40,349 bases of DNA from Pseudomonadota bacterium (GTDB lineage: Bacteria; Pseudomonadota; Gammaproteobacteria; Xanthomonadales; Xanthomonadaceae): positions 1 through 40,349 of the forward strand of contig JAFEBV010000029.1 in the NCBI GenBank assembly GCA_018242485.1, written 5' to 3'. Shown here in pieces: positions 24,943 to 35,560 of this stretch (positions are counted from its first letter, which is position 1; the number at the start of each line of letters is the position of its first letter). Both the position numbers and the translations under genes were made by a program. The notes beneath the pieces were generated by a model. It saw nothing but the letters and a program-made list of their open reading frames with translations, was not told the origin of the DNA and made no database searches.

Positions 24943-27308
24943 AGCAACCGATCGCCGCCGTTCCATTCACCACGGCCGCCGCACGGCCACGCACGGCAAG
25001 GATGGGGTTGCTCGTCCTCATGGTCGCCTGCCTGACCTTCCTTGCAGGTTGTGTGGCCGCGCCGCAGCCGCGCATGGATCGTGCCGCCACCCTGCCGCCG
25101 CCGCAGGCCGCAGCGAGCATCGCTGACGACAGCAAGTCGATCGAATCCACCCCGCCGCCAAAGGTGCCGCCCAAGCTGTATCAGGGTACCGGCCAGTTGA
25201 TCAATGCCCCCGCCGCCGCGCTGCCCGCACCGAACCGTGGTGCCGAGCCGGCTGGCGAGACGACTTTCAACTTCGAGGGCGAATCGCTGCAAGCCGTGGT
25301 CAAGGCCATCCTCGGCGACCTGCTGCAGAAGAACTACGTGATCGCACCCGGCGTGCAGGGCACGGTGACCTTGGCCACGCCCAGCCCGGTCAACGCCAGT
25401 CAGGCGATGTCGCTGCTGGAGATGGTGCTGGGCTGGAACAACGCGCGCATGATCTGGGCCGATGGACGCTACAACATCGTGCCCGCCGATCAGGCGCTGG
25501 TCTCGGGCAACCTCGGCCCGCACACCGGCCCGATCGGCAACGCGCGTGGCTACGAGGTGCGCGCGGTGCCGCTGCGCTACATCTCCGCCACCGAGATGGA
25601 GAAGTTGCTCAAACCCTATGCGCGCCCCAGCGCCATCGTCAACGTGGACGCCGCGCGCAACCTGATCGTGCTGGCCGGCACCCGCGACGAGCTGGCGAAC
25701 TACCTGCGCACGGTGCAGATCTTCGACGTGGACTGGCTGGCCGGCATGTCGGTGGGCGTGTTCCCGCTGCAGGAAACCGACGCCACCCACATGGTCACCT
25801 CGCTGGAAAAGGTGTTCGGCGAGCAGAGCAAGACCCCCGTCGCCGGGATGTTCCGCTTCATGCCGCTGGAAGGCATCAACGCGGTGCTGGTGATCACCCC
25901 GCAGCCGAAGTACCTCGACGAGATCAAGACCTGGATCGACCGCCTCGACGCCGGCGATGGGCAGACCGCGCGGCTGTACGTGTACGAAGTGAAAAACGTG
26001 AAGGCCGCCGACCTGTCCAACCAGATCGGTTCGCTGTTCGGCATCCAGGTGCAGGAGCAATCCTCCACGCCGCCCGCCTCGACCATGCCCGGTCTTTCGC
26101 CGGTGCAGATCAGCAGCTACGGCTCCAACAACGGCGTGCCTTCGACCGCGCAGACCTTCGGCTCGGGTATTTCCGGGATGTCCGGCGGCGGCTACGCCGG
26201 TGGTGGCTACGCAGGTGCCGGTGGCAACTACAGCGGCGGTCGCGGCGGCAACTTCGCCACCGGCGCGCGCGGCATGCTCGGCGGCCGCACGGGCGGCATG
26301 AACGGTGGCGGCAACGGGCAGGGCGACGGCAGCGGGGTGAGCATCACCTCGGTGGAGGACAGCAATTCCATCCTCGTGCGCGCCACCCCGGCGCAGTGGG
26401 AATCCATCCGCCGCGCCATCGACCGTCTCGACACCATGCCCCTGCAGGTGCACATCGAGGCGCAGGTGATCGAGGTCAACCTCACCGGCGACTTGCAATA
26501 CGGCGTGAGCTGGTATTTCCGCAATTCCATCCCGCCGTTCGCGCCGGGCACCGTGGTCAAGGGCAAGGGCTGGCAGACCCTGGGCGGCAGCATCCTGCCC
26601 GACACCGACCCGAACAATCCCGGCGCGCAGTTCACCTTCTTCGGTCACGGTGCGCTGGCGGTGGTGCGCGCGCTCGATCAGGTCACCAACCTGCGGGTAC
26701 TGTCGGCGCCCTCGCTGGTGGTGCGCAACAACGTCGAGGCCGACTTCGATTCGGGCACGCAGATCCCGGTGGCCAGCACGATCTTCTCGCCCGGTCTGGG
26801 CAGCGCCGGCACGGTCACCCCACCCACGCCCGGCGGCGGTTCCACCGGCACGGTGGACGACACCTACAGCCAAGTGCAGTTCCGGCAGACCGGCGTGAGC
26901 CTGAAGGTGAAGCCGCGCGTGTCCAGCAACGGCATGGTGTTCATGGACATCGACCAGTCGATCTCCAGCCCCAGCACCAGCGGCCCGACCATCGCCGGCA
27001 ACATCAGCGTGGACAATCGCGACCTGAAAACCTCGGTGATGGTGCAGAGCGGAGAGACGGTGGTTCTCGCCGGCCTGATCAAGCAGACCAATGGCGTCAA
27101 TGGCAACGGGATTCCCTATCTGAGCCGCCTGCCGGTCATCGGTGCGCTGTTCGGCACCAAGGGCCTGACCAACGAGCGTCAGGAAGTGCTGGTGCTGGTG
27201 ACGCCGACGGTGATCCGCGACCCCAACGACGCGCGCCGCCTCACCGACGAATACGGCAGCCGCTTCCGCGCCCTCGATCCGATCCGCAAGCCGACGCAAT
27301 TGAAGTGA
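24939..27308 (+). CDS. gspD: Type II secretion outer-membrane secretin GspD (XpsD type)
   Basis: A 789-residue secretin forming the outer-membrane gate. A lipoprotein signal ends at C38 (TFLAGC), so the secretin is predicted to be lipid-anchored, as in Xanthomonas XpsD. The N0 domain begins at about 105 (TTFNFEGESLQAVVKAILGD); N1-N3 follow. A Gly/Ser-rich loop (about 407-465, with repeats such as GGGYAGGGYAG) interrupts N3. The secretin core has VPVAS-like IPVAS, the beta-barrel and gate segments, and the signature VPYLSRLPVIGALFG, here IPYLSRLPVIGALFG, near 720. The last genes of the operon are thus N and D, an arrangement diagnostic of the Xanthomonas lineage. A hairpin follows at 27321. 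Confidence 0.95.
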   Translation: MKQPIAAVPFTTAAARPRTARMGLLVLMVACLTFLAGCVAAPQPRMDRAATLPPPQAAASIADDSKSIESTPPPKVPPKLYQGTGQLINAPAAALPAPNRGAEPAGETTFNFEGESLQAVVKAILGDLLQKNYVIAPGVQGTVTLATPSPVNASQAMSLLEMVLGWNNARMIWADGRYNIVPADQALVSGNLGPHTGPIGNARGYEVRAVPLRYISATEMEKLLKPYARPSAIVNVDAARNLIVLAGTRDELANYLRTVQIFDVDWLAGMSVGVFPLQETDATHMVTSLEKVFGEQSKTPVAGMFRFMPLEGINAVLVITPQPKYLDEIKTWIDRLDAGDGQTARLYVYEVKNVKAADLSNQIGSLFGIQVQEQSSTPPASTMPGLSPVQISSYGSNNGVPSTAQTFGSGISGMSGGGYAGGGYAGAGGNYSGGRGGNFATGARGMLGGRTGGMNGGGNGQGDGSGVSITSVEDSNSILVRATPAQWESIRRAIDRLDTMPLQVHIEAQVIEVNLTGDLQYGVSWYFRNSIPPFAPGTVVKGKGWQTLGGSILPDTDPNNPGAQFTFFGHGALAVVRALDQVTNLRVLSAPSLVVRNNVEADFDSGTQIPVASTIFSPGLGSAGTVTPPTPGGGSTGTVDDTYSQVQFRQTGVSLKVKPRVSSNGMVFMDIDQSISSPSTSGPTIAGNISVDNRDLKTSVMVQSGETVVLAGLIKQTNGVNGNGIPYLSRLPVIGALFGTKGLTNERQEVLVLVTPTVIRDPNDARRLTDEYGSRFRALDPIRKPTQLK

Positions 27309-27320
27309 TCGCATCCGTGC

Positions 27321-27344
27321 GCGACCCGCCACCGTGCGGGTCGC
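27321..27344 (+). terminator. Hairpin after the secretion operon
   Basis: GCGACCCGC pairs with GCGGGTCGC (9 bp, 6-base loop), 12 bases after the gspD stop. It lacks a T run, so termination is not certain. Confidence 0.4.
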
Positions 27345-27366
27345 GGCGGGGCGGATATCTTCGCGC

Positions 27367-28254
27367 ATGAGTCAGGACACGCACGCCGGCACGCATGCGC
27401 CCGGCTGCATCCGCGTCGTCGTGGTCAGCCACTGCAACGCGACCACCATCGTCGAATGCGTGCAGCGCCTGCTGACTGCGCGCGCGGTCGCCGAAGTGGT
27501 CGTGGTGGACAACGGTTCGGACGACGACACCGTGGCGCGGCTGCTGCCGCTTGTCGAGCGTGAGCCACGTCTGCGCCTGCTCGCCGACCCGGACAATCCC
27601 GGCTTCGCCAGCGCCTGCAATGCCGGCGCGCTGGGCTGCGCGCTGGACTGGCTGGCCTTCGTCAATCCCGATGCCTATGTCGAAGCCGACACCTTCGCGC
27701 GCCTGCTGGCGCATGCGCGTGACGTGCCCGGCGTCGGGATGCTGGGCTGCGTACTCGTCGATGCCGATGGCGTGGAAGATGGAGCCGTGCGCCGCCGCGA
27801 TCCGTCGCTGCGCACGCTGCTGTTCGCCGGCGCTGCGCGCGATTCGCTGCATGTCGCCAGCGACGGCAGCGCGTTGCAGCAGGTGGATGCGATTTCCGGC
27901 GCGCTGATGCTGCTGCCTTTGGACGTGTTCGTGCGCATCGGCGGCTTCGACGCGGGCTACCGCCTGCACGCCGAAGACCTCGACCTGTGCCGGCGTGTGC
28001 GCGCAGCCGGTTGCACCGTTGCCGTCGCCAACGACGTGTGCGTGACCCACCTGCGCGGCGTGTCCAGTCGCCGCCGGCCGTTGTGGGTCGAGTTCCACAA
28101 GCATCGTGGAATGTGGCGGTATTTCAAGAAATTCGAGGCAGCAAAAACGGCGTTGCCGATGCGCGGGATTCTTTGGTGCGCGCTGTGGGCGCACGTTGCG
28201 CTCGCCATGGCGCGCGTGTGGTGGCGTGCGCGCAGACTCAGCGGAAACGGTTGA
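27367..28254 (+). CDS. Glycosyltransferase family 2 protein (rhamnosyltransferase-like)
   Basis: A 295-residue GT2-fold enzyme, predicted cytoplasmic or membrane-peripheral. It starts a GT-A fold with [19 protein letters not shown], followed by [12 protein letters not shown] and the metal-binding region [11 protein letters not shown] (the DxD-like position is NPDA, as in many rhamnosyl- and N-acetylglucosaminyl-diphospho-decaprenol-transferase-like proteins). [20 protein letters not shown] contains the catalytic ED motif. The C-terminal hydrophobic segment ([18 protein letters not shown]) may sit on the membrane. The likely role is cell-surface polysaccharide or O-antigen building; the substrate cannot be read. 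I chose ATG 27367; a GTG at 27334 is in frame but falls in the hairpin. Its end overlaps the converging pyrF by 17 bases. Confidence 0.85.
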   Translation: MSQDTHAGTHAPGCIRVVVVSHCNATTIVECVQRLLTARAVAEVVVVDNGSDDDTVARLLPLVEREPRLRLLADPDNPGFASACNAGALGCALDWLAFVNPDAYVEADTFARLLAHARDVPGVGMLGCVLVDADGVEDGAVRRRDPSLRTLLFAGAARDSLHVASDGSALQQVDAISGALMLLPLDVFVRIGGFDAGYRLHAEDLDLCRRVRAAGCTVAVANDVCVTHLRGVSSRRRPLWVEFHKHRGMWRYFKKFEAAKTALPMRGILWCALWAHVALAMARVWWRARRLSGNG

Positions 28255-29065
28255 TCGTATCGCGCAGATCGAGCGCGGCCTTGCCTGCCACTTCGGCGAA
28301 ATCCTCACCGGCGCTGGCATACAGGATCGCCCGCGAGGAACTCACGATCAGCCCCGCGCCGTGGCTGTCCTTGCCGTGGCGCAGCACCGCTTCCACGTCG
28401 CCGCCCTGCGCGCCGATGCCCGGGATCAGCAGGGGCATGTCGCCGACGATCGCGCGCACCTCGCGCAACTGCGCCGGCCACGTCGCGCCGACCACCAGCG
28501 CGCAGTTGCCGTGGCCGTTCCACTGCTTCGCCACGGCTTCAGCAACGTGCTGGTACAGCGGGCGCTCGCGACCGCGGTCGTCGCGCACGTCCAGATCCTG
28601 GAAGTCGCCAGAGCCGGGATTGGAAGTGCGGCACAGGATCACCACGCCCTTGTCGGCGCGATCCAGCAGCGGCTGCACGGAGTCGCGGCCGAGGTACGGA
28701 TTGGCGGTGACGGCGTCGGCGCCGTGGCGATCGAAGGCCTCGATCGCATAGTTCTGCGCGGTGCTGCCGATGTCGCCGCGCTTGGCATCGAGGATCACCG
28801 GAATGCCCGGATGCGCGGCGTGGATGTGCGCGATCAGGCGGGTCAGCGCGTCCTCCGCGCCCAGCGCAGCGAAGTGCGCGATCTGCGGCTTGAAGCAGCA
28901 CACGTACTGCGCGGTGGCATCCACGATGGCGCGACAGAACTCGAACGTCGCCTGCGCGTCGCCCGCCATGCGCTGCGGAAACTTCGCCGGCTCCGGGTCG
29001 AGGCCGACGCAGACCAAGGAGTTGGCGGAAGACCAGCGACTCTTCAGGGACGTCACGAAACTCAT
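28238..29065 (-). CDS. pyrF: Orotidine 5'-phosphate decarboxylase, type 2
   Basis: A 275-residue enzyme for the last step of UMP synthesis (OMP to UMP and CO2). It belongs to the longer type 2 subfamily: the active-site lysine lies in [18 protein letters not shown] near residue 95, and it carries [27 protein letters not shown] and PGIGAQGGD. It acts in the cytosol. AGGAG precedes the ATG. ettA lies upstream on the same strand, separated by 214 bp of palindromic repeats, so the two may or may not be co-transcribed. Its 3' end overlaps the converging glycosyltransferase gene. Confidence 0.95.
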   Translation of the reverse strand: MSFVTSLKSRWSSANSLVCVGLDPEPAKFPQRMAGDAQATFEFCRAIVDATAQYVCCFKPQIAHFAALGAEDALTRLIAHIHAAHPGIPVILDAKRGDIGSTAQNYAIEAFDRHGADAVTANPYLGRDSVQPLLDRADKGVVILCRTSNPGSGDFQDLDVRDDRGRERPLYQHVAEAVAKQWNGHGNCALVVGATWPAQLREVRAIVGDMPLLIPGIGAQGGDVEAVLRHGKDSHGAGLIVSSSRAILYASAGEDFAEVAGKAALDLRDTINRFR

Positions 29066-29090
29066 GGATTCCGCTCCTGCTCTGGCTCGT

Positions 29091-29236
29091 CATCCCCGCG
29101 CAAGCGGGGATCCAGAGTCTTTGATTCGGTTGTGTGTGCGGGGGAAAGCCTGCAGGCACTGGATCCCCGCCTGCGCGGGGATGACGCAATGGGGAATACG
29201 GTAAGGCACTGGATCCCCGCTTGCGCGGGGATGACG
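29091..29236. repeat. Three copies of a GGATCCCCGC palindromic element
   Basis: Copies lie at about 29091-29117 (inverse orientation), 29158-29187 and 29208-29236. The core is GGATCCCCGC, 5-6 bases, then GCGGGGATGACG. The element type is common across proteobacteria. It occupies the ettA-pyrF gap. Confidence 0.9.
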
Positions 29237-29279
29237 GACTGGCCAAGGCGCTAGCGAAAAGCGCGAGCGCGCCAGTCCG

Positions 29280-29281
<2 letters not shown>
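29233..29281 (-). terminator. Long hairpin at the ettA stop codon
   Basis: GACGGACTGGC (29233-29243) pairs perfectly with GCCAGTCCGTC (29271-29281), with further inner pairing (GCGCT with AGCGC, GCG with CGC). One arm includes two bases of the ettA TGA. There is no T run, so this may be a terminator or an mRNA end stabiliser. Confidence 0.55.
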
Positions 29282-30941
<1,660 letters not shown>

Positions 30942-31007
30942 GCGTGGTTCTCCGGAACGCGCGCAATCCGGCGCACGTTCGCCTGTGGGTAGAAGACGGA
31001 TCGGACG

Positions 31008-31038
31008 ATTATACCGGGACGGCGCAAGCCCCTCCCAA
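31008..31038 (-). promoter_or_regulatory. Probable promoter of ettA
   Basis: On the minus strand, TTGGGA (31033-31038) and a perfect -10 TATAAT (31008-31013) are 19 bp apart. The -35 candidate lies inside the palindromic element at 31029-31062. The leader is about 60 bases. Confidence 0.5.
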
Positions 31039-31219
31039 CCCCCTTCGTCGCATGGGGAGGGGCAAGTACAGGCGCTGTAGGCCGAATGCCGATGAGCGCC
31101 CTTTCATTCCCCCTCCCCTGCTTGCAGGGGAGGGTTGGGGTGGGGTGTTCTTTGCCTACCGGGCTTATTCGGCTTGAAACAACCCCCTCCCAACCTCCCC
31201 CTGCGAGCAGGGGGAGGGG
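31029..31219. repeat. Three copies of a CCCTCCC-AACC palindromic element
   Basis: Copies at 31029-31062, 31109-31145 and 31181-31219. Each pairs a CCCCTCCC-type arm with GGGGAGGG around a short loop and carries AACCCC or GGTTGGGG at one end. They fill most of the 324-bp gap between the divergent ettA and glyA; nothing gene-like is seen in the remainder. Confidence 0.85.
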
Positions 31220-31265
31220 CTAATCGGTAAACTTTGCCGATTCCCCAACGCGCAAGGGCTTGCCG

Positions 31266-32519
31266 ATGTTCCCCCGCGACTGCCGCATCGAAGGTTTCGA
31301 TCCCGAACTGGCCCGCGCCATCGCCGATGAGCGACAACGCCAGGAAGACCACGTCGAGCTGATCGCCTCGGAAAACTACGCCAGCCCGCGTGTGCTCGAA
31401 GCCCAAGGCAGCGTCCTGACCAACAAGTACGCCGAGGGCTATCCGCGCAAGCGTTACTACGGCGGCTGCGAGTACGTGGACGTGGCCGAACAGCTCGCCA
31501 TCGACCGCGTCAAGCAGTTGTTCGATTGCGACTACGCCAACGTGCAGCCGCATTCGGGTTCGCAGGCCAATCAGGCGGTGTACCTCGCCCTGCTCAATCC
31601 GGGCGACACCATCCTCGGCATGAGCCTCGCGCACGGCGGCCACCTGACCCACGGCGCCAAGGTCAACATCAGCGGCAAACTCTTCAACGCGGTGCAGTAC
31701 GGCGTGAACGAGCACGGCCTGATCGACTACGACGACGTGCAGCGCCTTGCGACCGAACACCGGCCGAAGATGCTGGTCGGCGGATTCAGTGCGTATTCGC
31801 AGGTAGTGGACTGGGCGCGCATGCGCGCCATCGCCGATTCGGTCGGCGCGATCTTTTTCGTGGACATGGCCCATGTCGCCGGCCTGATCGCCGCCGGCGT
31901 GTACCCGAGCCCGTTGCCGCACGCGCACGTCGTCACCTCCACCACCCACAAGACCCTGCGCGGTCCGCGCGGCGGCATCGTGCTGGCCAAGGATCCTTCC
32001 GAGGACATGGTCAAGAAATTGCAGTCCATCGTCTTCCCCGGCATCCAGGGCGGCCCGCTGATGCACGTGATCGCGGCCAAGGCGGTCGCCTTCAAGGAAG
32101 CGCTGGAACCTGCGTTCGCCACCTACCAGCAGCAGGTGGTGAGCAACGCGCAGGCGATGGTGCAGACGATGCTCGCGCGCGGCTACAAGGTGGTCTCCGG
32201 CGGCACCCAGAATCATCTGTTCCTGCTCGATCTGATCGGCCGCACCATCACCGGCAAGGATGCCGAGGCCGCGCTTGGCAGGGCGCACATCACCGTCAAC
32301 AAGAACGCCGTGCCGGGCGACCCACGCTCGCCCTTCGTCACCTCGGGCCTGCGCATCGGCACCCCGGCGGTGACCACGCGCGGCTACAAGGAAGCCGATT
32401 GCGTCGATCTGGCCAATTGGATTTGCGATGTGCTCGATGCGCCGAATGACGCGGGCGTGATCGACAAGGTGCGCGAGGCGGTGACGGCGCAGTGCCGGAA
32501 GTATCCGGTTTATGGCTGA
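31266..32519 (+). CDS. glyA: Serine hydroxymethyltransferase
   Basis: A 417-residue PLP enzyme, the same length as E. coli GlyA (417 aa). It interconverts serine and glycine while charging tetrahydrofolate with one-carbon units, which feed purine synthesis, including the pathway of purL in this window. Landmarks are [50 protein letters not shown], and the PLP lysine in [19 protein letters not shown] 31266 is preceded by AAGGG at a somewhat long distance; a TTG at 31260 is in frame. GlyA beside nrdR and the rib genes is a common gammaproteobacterial neighbourhood. Confidence 0.96.
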   Translation: MFPRDCRIEGFDPELARAIADERQRQEDHVELIASENYASPRVLEAQGSVLTNKYAEGYPRKRYYGGCEYVDVAEQLAIDRVKQLFDCDYANVQPHSGSQANQAVYLALLNPGDTILGMSLAHGGHLTHGAKVNISGKLFNAVQYGVNEHGLIDYDDVQRLATEHRPKMLVGGFSAYSQVVDWARMRAIADSVGAIFFVDMAHVAGLIAAGVYPSPLPHAHVVTSTTHKTLRGPRGGIVLAKDPSEDMVKKLQSIVFPGIQGGPLMHVIAAKAVAFKEALEPAFATYQQQVVSNAQAMVQTMLARGYKVVSGGTQNHLFLLDLIGRTITGKDAEAALGRAHITVNKNAVPGDPRSPFVTSGLRIGTPAVTTRGYKEADCVDLANWICDVLDAPNDAGVIDKVREAVTAQCRKYPVYG

Positions 32520-32532
32520 GAAGCCATTGATC

Positions 32533-32553
32533 GGGACTCGGGACTCGGGACTC
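32533..32553. repeat. Three GGGACTC heptamers
   Basis: Perfect 7-bp units lie 13 bases after the glyA stop. They are the reverse complement of the GAGTCCC units found inside purL. Confidence 0.92.
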
Positions 32554-32590
32554 GGTCAAGCCCGGGCACAGCCCTGTTTTTGCTTCACAC

Positions 32591-32618
32591 GAATCACGAT
32601 TCACGAATCACGATTCAC
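32591..32618. repeat. Four alternating GAATCAC/GATTCAC heptamers
   Basis: Units alternate GAATCAC and GATTCAC and end 9 bases before the nrdR start codon, replacing the place where a ribosome binding site would be expected. Confidence 0.92.
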
Positions 32619-32627
32619 GGCTTTCTA

Positions 32628-33158
32628 GTGCACTGCCCCTTCTGCCAGCACGAAGACACCCGCGTGATCGATTCGCGGCTGACCGAGGACGGTGGCACCG
32701 TGCGGCGGCGGCGCGAGTGTCCGGCGTGCAGCGAGCGGTTCAACACCTTCGAGAATGCCGAGTTGAAGTTGCCGGCGGTAGTGAAGAACGACGGCCGCCG
32801 CGAGCCGTTCGACGAAAACAAGCTGCGCACCAGTTTCGAGCGCGCATTGCAAAAGCGCCCGGTATCCCCCGAACAGGTCGATGCGGCCGTGCGCCATGTG
32901 TTGCATCAATTACGGCTGCGCGGCGAGCGCGAGATTCCCTCGCGCCGGATCGGCGAGTTGGTGATGGCGCAGCTCAAGCCGCTCGATCAGGTCGGCTACG
33001 TGCGTTTTGCGTCTGTGTACCGCGCCTTCGAGGACGTGGCCGCGTTCCGCGCCGAGATCGACCAGCTTGAGCGCGACTTGCCATCCATCGACGGATTGCA
33101 ATTGCCTTTGCTCGACGCGCCGCCGGAACCGGACAAACCGGTGAGGGTGAAACGCTAA
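32628..33158 (+). CDS. nrdR: Transcriptional repressor NrdR
   Basis: A 176-residue regulator of ribonucleotide reductase genes. The N-terminal zinc ribbon has [17 protein letters not shown] and [17 protein letters not shown] (two CxxC pairs, the first C-P-F-C and the second C-P-A-C). The ATP-cone domain follows (about 48-140; [16 protein letters not shown], then [14 protein letters not shown]). I start it at GTG 32628 because homologs begin MxCPFC; an upstream in-frame start would run through the heptamer repeat. No Shine-Dalgarno sequence is visible. The C-terminal tail (about 150-176) is longer than in E. coli (149 aa). NrdR commonly precedes ribD. Its TAA overlaps the ribD ATG (TAATG). Confidence 0.94.
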   Translation: MHCPFCQHEDTRVIDSRLTEDGGTVRRRRECPACSERFNTFENAELKLPAVVKNDGRREPFDENKLRTSFERALQKRPVSPEQVDAAVRHVLHQLRLRGEREIPSRRIGELVMAQLKPLDQVGYVRFASVYRAFEDVAAFRAEIDQLERDLPSIDGLQLPLLDAPPEPDKPVRVKR

Positions 33159-34291
33159 TGCCTGCTTCCACGATTCACGATTCACGATTCACGATTCCCG
33201 GCTTCTCCGCCACCGACCACGCGCTGATGGCGCGCGCGCTGCAACTCGCGCAGCGCGGGCAGTACACCGCGCGGCCCAATCCGATGGTCGGCTGCGTGCT
33301 CGCGCACGGCGAACAGGTGGTCGGCGAGGGCTGGCACCAGCGTGCGGGCGAAGCGCATGCCGAGGTGCTGGCGTTGCAACAGGCCGGCGAACGCGCGCGC
33401 GGCGCGACCGCTTACGTCACTCTGGAGCCGTGCAACCACGCGGGCCGCACGCCGCCGTGCGTACCGCAGCTCATTGCCGCCGGTGTGGCGCGGGTGGTGG
33501 TGGCCTGCGCCGACCCGTTCCAGGGCGCGGCCGGTGCGGGCATGGCGGCGCTGCGCGCGGCAGGAATTGCCGTCGATGCCGGTTTGATGGAAGCGCAGGC
33601 GCGCGAACTCAATCGCGGCTTCCTCTCGCGCATCGAGCGCGGGCGGCCGTGGGTGCGGGTGAAGCTGGCGATGAGCCTGGACGGCCACACTGCGCTCGCC
33701 AGCGGCGATTCCAAATGGATCAGTTCCGAACTCTCGCGGCTGGACGTGCAGCGCTGGCGCGCGCGCGCCGGCGCGCTGCTGACCGCCAGCGGCACCGTGC
33801 TCAAGGACGATCCGCAACTGACCGTGCGCATGGACGACGGCGCGGCGTTCGTGCCGCCGCTGCGGGTGGTGCTCGATCCCGGGCTGGCGATCCCGGCCGG
33901 CTCGAAGGTGCTCGACGACAGCGCACCGACCCTGCTGCTGCACGCCCCGCAGGCGCGCGTGCCGAAGTATCTGCGGCAAGCCGACCACGCCGCGATCCCC
34001 GCCGAAGATGCCATGCTGGATCTGGAAGCGGCGCTGCGCCTGCTCGCGCAACGCGGCATCAACGAAGTGCAAACCGAGGCCGGTGCGACCCTGTGCGGCG
34101 GTCTGCTGCGCGCCGGGCTGGTGGACGAACTGCTGCTGTACGTCGTCCCGGTGCTGCTGGGCGCGCACGGCAAGCCGCTGTTCGGCGGCTGGGATGCGCC
34201 GACCATGGCCGAACGCTACGACCTGCAGATCGTGGAAACGCGGCGGGTTGGGCCGGATATGCGCATCACGTTGCGGCCGAAGGTTGCGTGA
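33158..34291 (+). CDS. ribD: Bifunctional riboflavin biosynthesis deaminase/reductase RibD
   Basis: A 377-residue enzyme performing the second and third steps of riboflavin synthesis. The deaminase domain (about 24-165) has the zinc motifs HAEVLAL and PCNHAGRTPPC (about 90-101). The NADPH-dependent reductase domain (about 167-370) has VRVKLAMSLDGHTAL and GINEVQTEAGATLCGGLL. Homology begins near FSATDHALMARAL. The only upstream start is ATG 33158, which overlaps the nrdR stop and adds a peptide made by GATTCAC heptamers ([11 protein letters not shown]); ATG 33227 is the alternative and would trim the N-terminus close to E. coli RibD. Next comes an unusual AT-rich gene. Confidence 0.94.
   Translation: MPASTIHDSRFTIPGFSATDHALMARALQLAQRGQYTARPNPMVGCVLAHGEQVVGEGWHQRAGEAHAEVLALQQAGERARGATAYVTLEPCNHAGRTPPCVPQLIAAGVARVVVACADPFQGAAGAGMAALRAAGIAVDAGLMEAQARELNRGFLSRIERGRPWVRVKLAMSLDGHTALASGDSKWISSELSRLDVQRWRARAGALLTASGTVLKDDPQLTVRMDDGAAFVPPLRVVLDPGLAIPAGSKVLDDSAPTLLLHAPQARVPKYLRQADHAAIPAEDAMLDLEAALRLLAQRGINEVQTEAGATLCGGLLRAGLVDELLLYVVPVLLGAHGKPLFGGWDAPTMAERYDLQIVETRRVGPDMRITLRPKVA
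33172..33199. repeat. Four heptamers at the start of ribD
   Basis: Three GATTCAC and one GATTCCC are read in the ribD frame if translation starts at 33158. The orientation is the open one; the reverse would contain TGA. Confidence 0.92.
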
Positions 34292-34917
34292 TGGCGATTT
34301 GTCTGACGCGCAGCCTGATTGATGAAGCCACCAAGCCGTCCATTTGGGACTTGGGAAATAAGGTGTTGTACGACCTTTGTAGAAAGAATCCGAAGCACAC
34401 GAATGCCGATGCCGTTTTCGCGAAGATATGGCTTATCGGGAGGGCATACGCGGCAGCGATCGAACGCCGGCGAAATCGGGCAACCAACAACGATGAATTT
34501 TACACGACAACAGTCGTTCCGGAGATTTGCAAATCAGAGATCGATCAATGGCTTGAAAATTTGCGCGGCGTTAAGGCTATCAACTCAAAATCGTTTCAGC
34601 GCATCTTGCAAGTTCACGGCAAGGTTACCAAGTTGTTCGCCCATATCAGTGGGCTCGAAAAACGTTCACTAGCTTCGAAATATTTGCATTTTCATCAGAG
34701 GAAACTGTTCTATATCTATGACTCGCGAGCCGTGGGCGCGATGGGAAAGCTGGGCGATGTTGTCAAGCAGCGGTGGGCGCCTATCGAATACACAGACAAC
34801 GAATATTGCAGGTTTGCCGCAAATTGCGAGAGTCTCCGAAAGGTGGTGGAAGACAAGCACAGCATTTCTTTGACGCCGCGCCAGATGGACAACTTGTTGC
34901 TTCTCATAAACCCATAA
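34291..34917 (+). CDS. Uncharacterised AT-rich gene inserted between ribD and ribE
   Basis: A 208-residue protein I cannot assign. It is mostly predicted helical, with no signal peptide, no membrane segment and no nucleotide-binding motif. The most conserved-looking part is SLASKYLHFHQRKLFYIYDS (about 126-145), a pattern of aromatic and His residues that looks like a fold core or active site. The base composition is far lower in GC than all neighbours, and the codons (AGA, ATA, TAT, AAT) fit recent transfer. Its ATG overlaps the ribD TGA (TGATG), so it is translated from the rib transcript; ribE starts 11 bases after its stop. A defence or toxin role is only a guess from its accessory nature. 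Confidence 0.85.
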   Translation: MAICLTRSLIDEATKPSIWDLGNKVLYDLCRKNPKHTNADAVFAKIWLIGRAYAAAIERRRNRATNNDEFYTTTVVPEICKSEIDQWLENLRGVKAINSKSFQRILQVHGKVTKLFAHISGLEKRSLASKYLHFHQRKLFYIYDSRAVGAMGKLGDVVKQRWAPIEYTDNEYCRFAANCESLRKVVEDKHSISLTPRQMDNLLLLINP

Positions 34918-34928
34918 GACTGCATGCA

Positions 34929-35531
34929 ATGTTCACCGGGCTGATCCAATCGGTAGGCCGCATCGCCCTCCGCGAAGCGCGCGACGGCGACGTGCGCTTG
35001 CGCGTCGATCCGGGTGATGTGCCGTTCGCCGACATCGTGCTCGGCGAAAGCATCGCGGTGTCGGGCGTCTGTCTGACGGTGGTTGCCTGCGATGACGAAG
35101 GGCTCGCGTTCGACGTGTCCAACGAGACGCTTGCGCTCACCACGCTGGGCGCGCTCGCAGTCGGCGCGCGCGTGAATCTCGAACGCGCGATGTTGCCGAC
35201 CGACCGCCTCGGTGGCCATCTGGTGTCCGGGCACGTCGATGGCCTCGGCCATGTGCAATCCATCACCCCGGATGCGCGCAGCCAGCGCTGGCGATTCGCC
35301 GCCGCACCGGAGCTGCTGCGCTACATCGCGGTGAAAGGTTCGATCTGCGTGGATGGGGTGAGCCTGACCGTGAACGCCGCGGACGCTGACGGCTTCGAGG
35401 TCGCGCTGATTCCGCACACGCTGGCGCACACCGCGTTCGGCGCGATGCGCGCGGGCGATGCAGTGAATCTGGAAGTGGATCTGGTCGCGCGTTATCTGGA
35501 GCGGTTGCTCAAAGCGGGGAATGGGGAATAG
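34929..35531 (+). CDS. ribE: Riboflavin synthase, alpha subunit
   Basis: A 200-residue enzyme that dismutates two 6,7-dimethyl-8-ribityllumazine molecules into riboflavin (called ribC in some species). Two repeated lumazine-binding halves are visible: MFTGLIQSVGRI with SGVCLTVV (residues 1-90) and GGHLVSGHVDGLGHV with VDGVSLTVNA (about 95-185). ATG 34929 has no obvious ribosome binding site, probably because the inserted gene upstream replaced it. The last residues (AGNGE) and the TAG stop (35529-35531) are encoded by GGGGAAT heptamers, so the repeat sets the C-terminus. Confidence 0.95.
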   Translation: MFTGLIQSVGRIALREARDGDVRLRVDPGDVPFADIVLGESIAVSGVCLTVVACDDEGLAFDVSNETLALTTLGALAVGARVNLERAMLPTDRLGGHLVSGHVDGLGHVQSITPDARSQRWRFAAAPELLRYIAVKGSICVDGVSLTVNAADADGFEVALIPHTLAHTAFGAMRAGDAVNLEVDLVARYLERLLKAGNGE

Positions 35532-35536
35532 GGAAT
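35516..35536. repeat. Three GGGGAAT heptamers at the ribE stop codon
   Basis: Units GGGGAAT, GGGGAAT and AGGGAAT. The substitution in the third unit makes TAG with the preceding T, which is the ribE stop. Confidence 0.9.
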
Positions 35537-35560
35537 TCATCCGCGCCCATCGAGTTCGCG

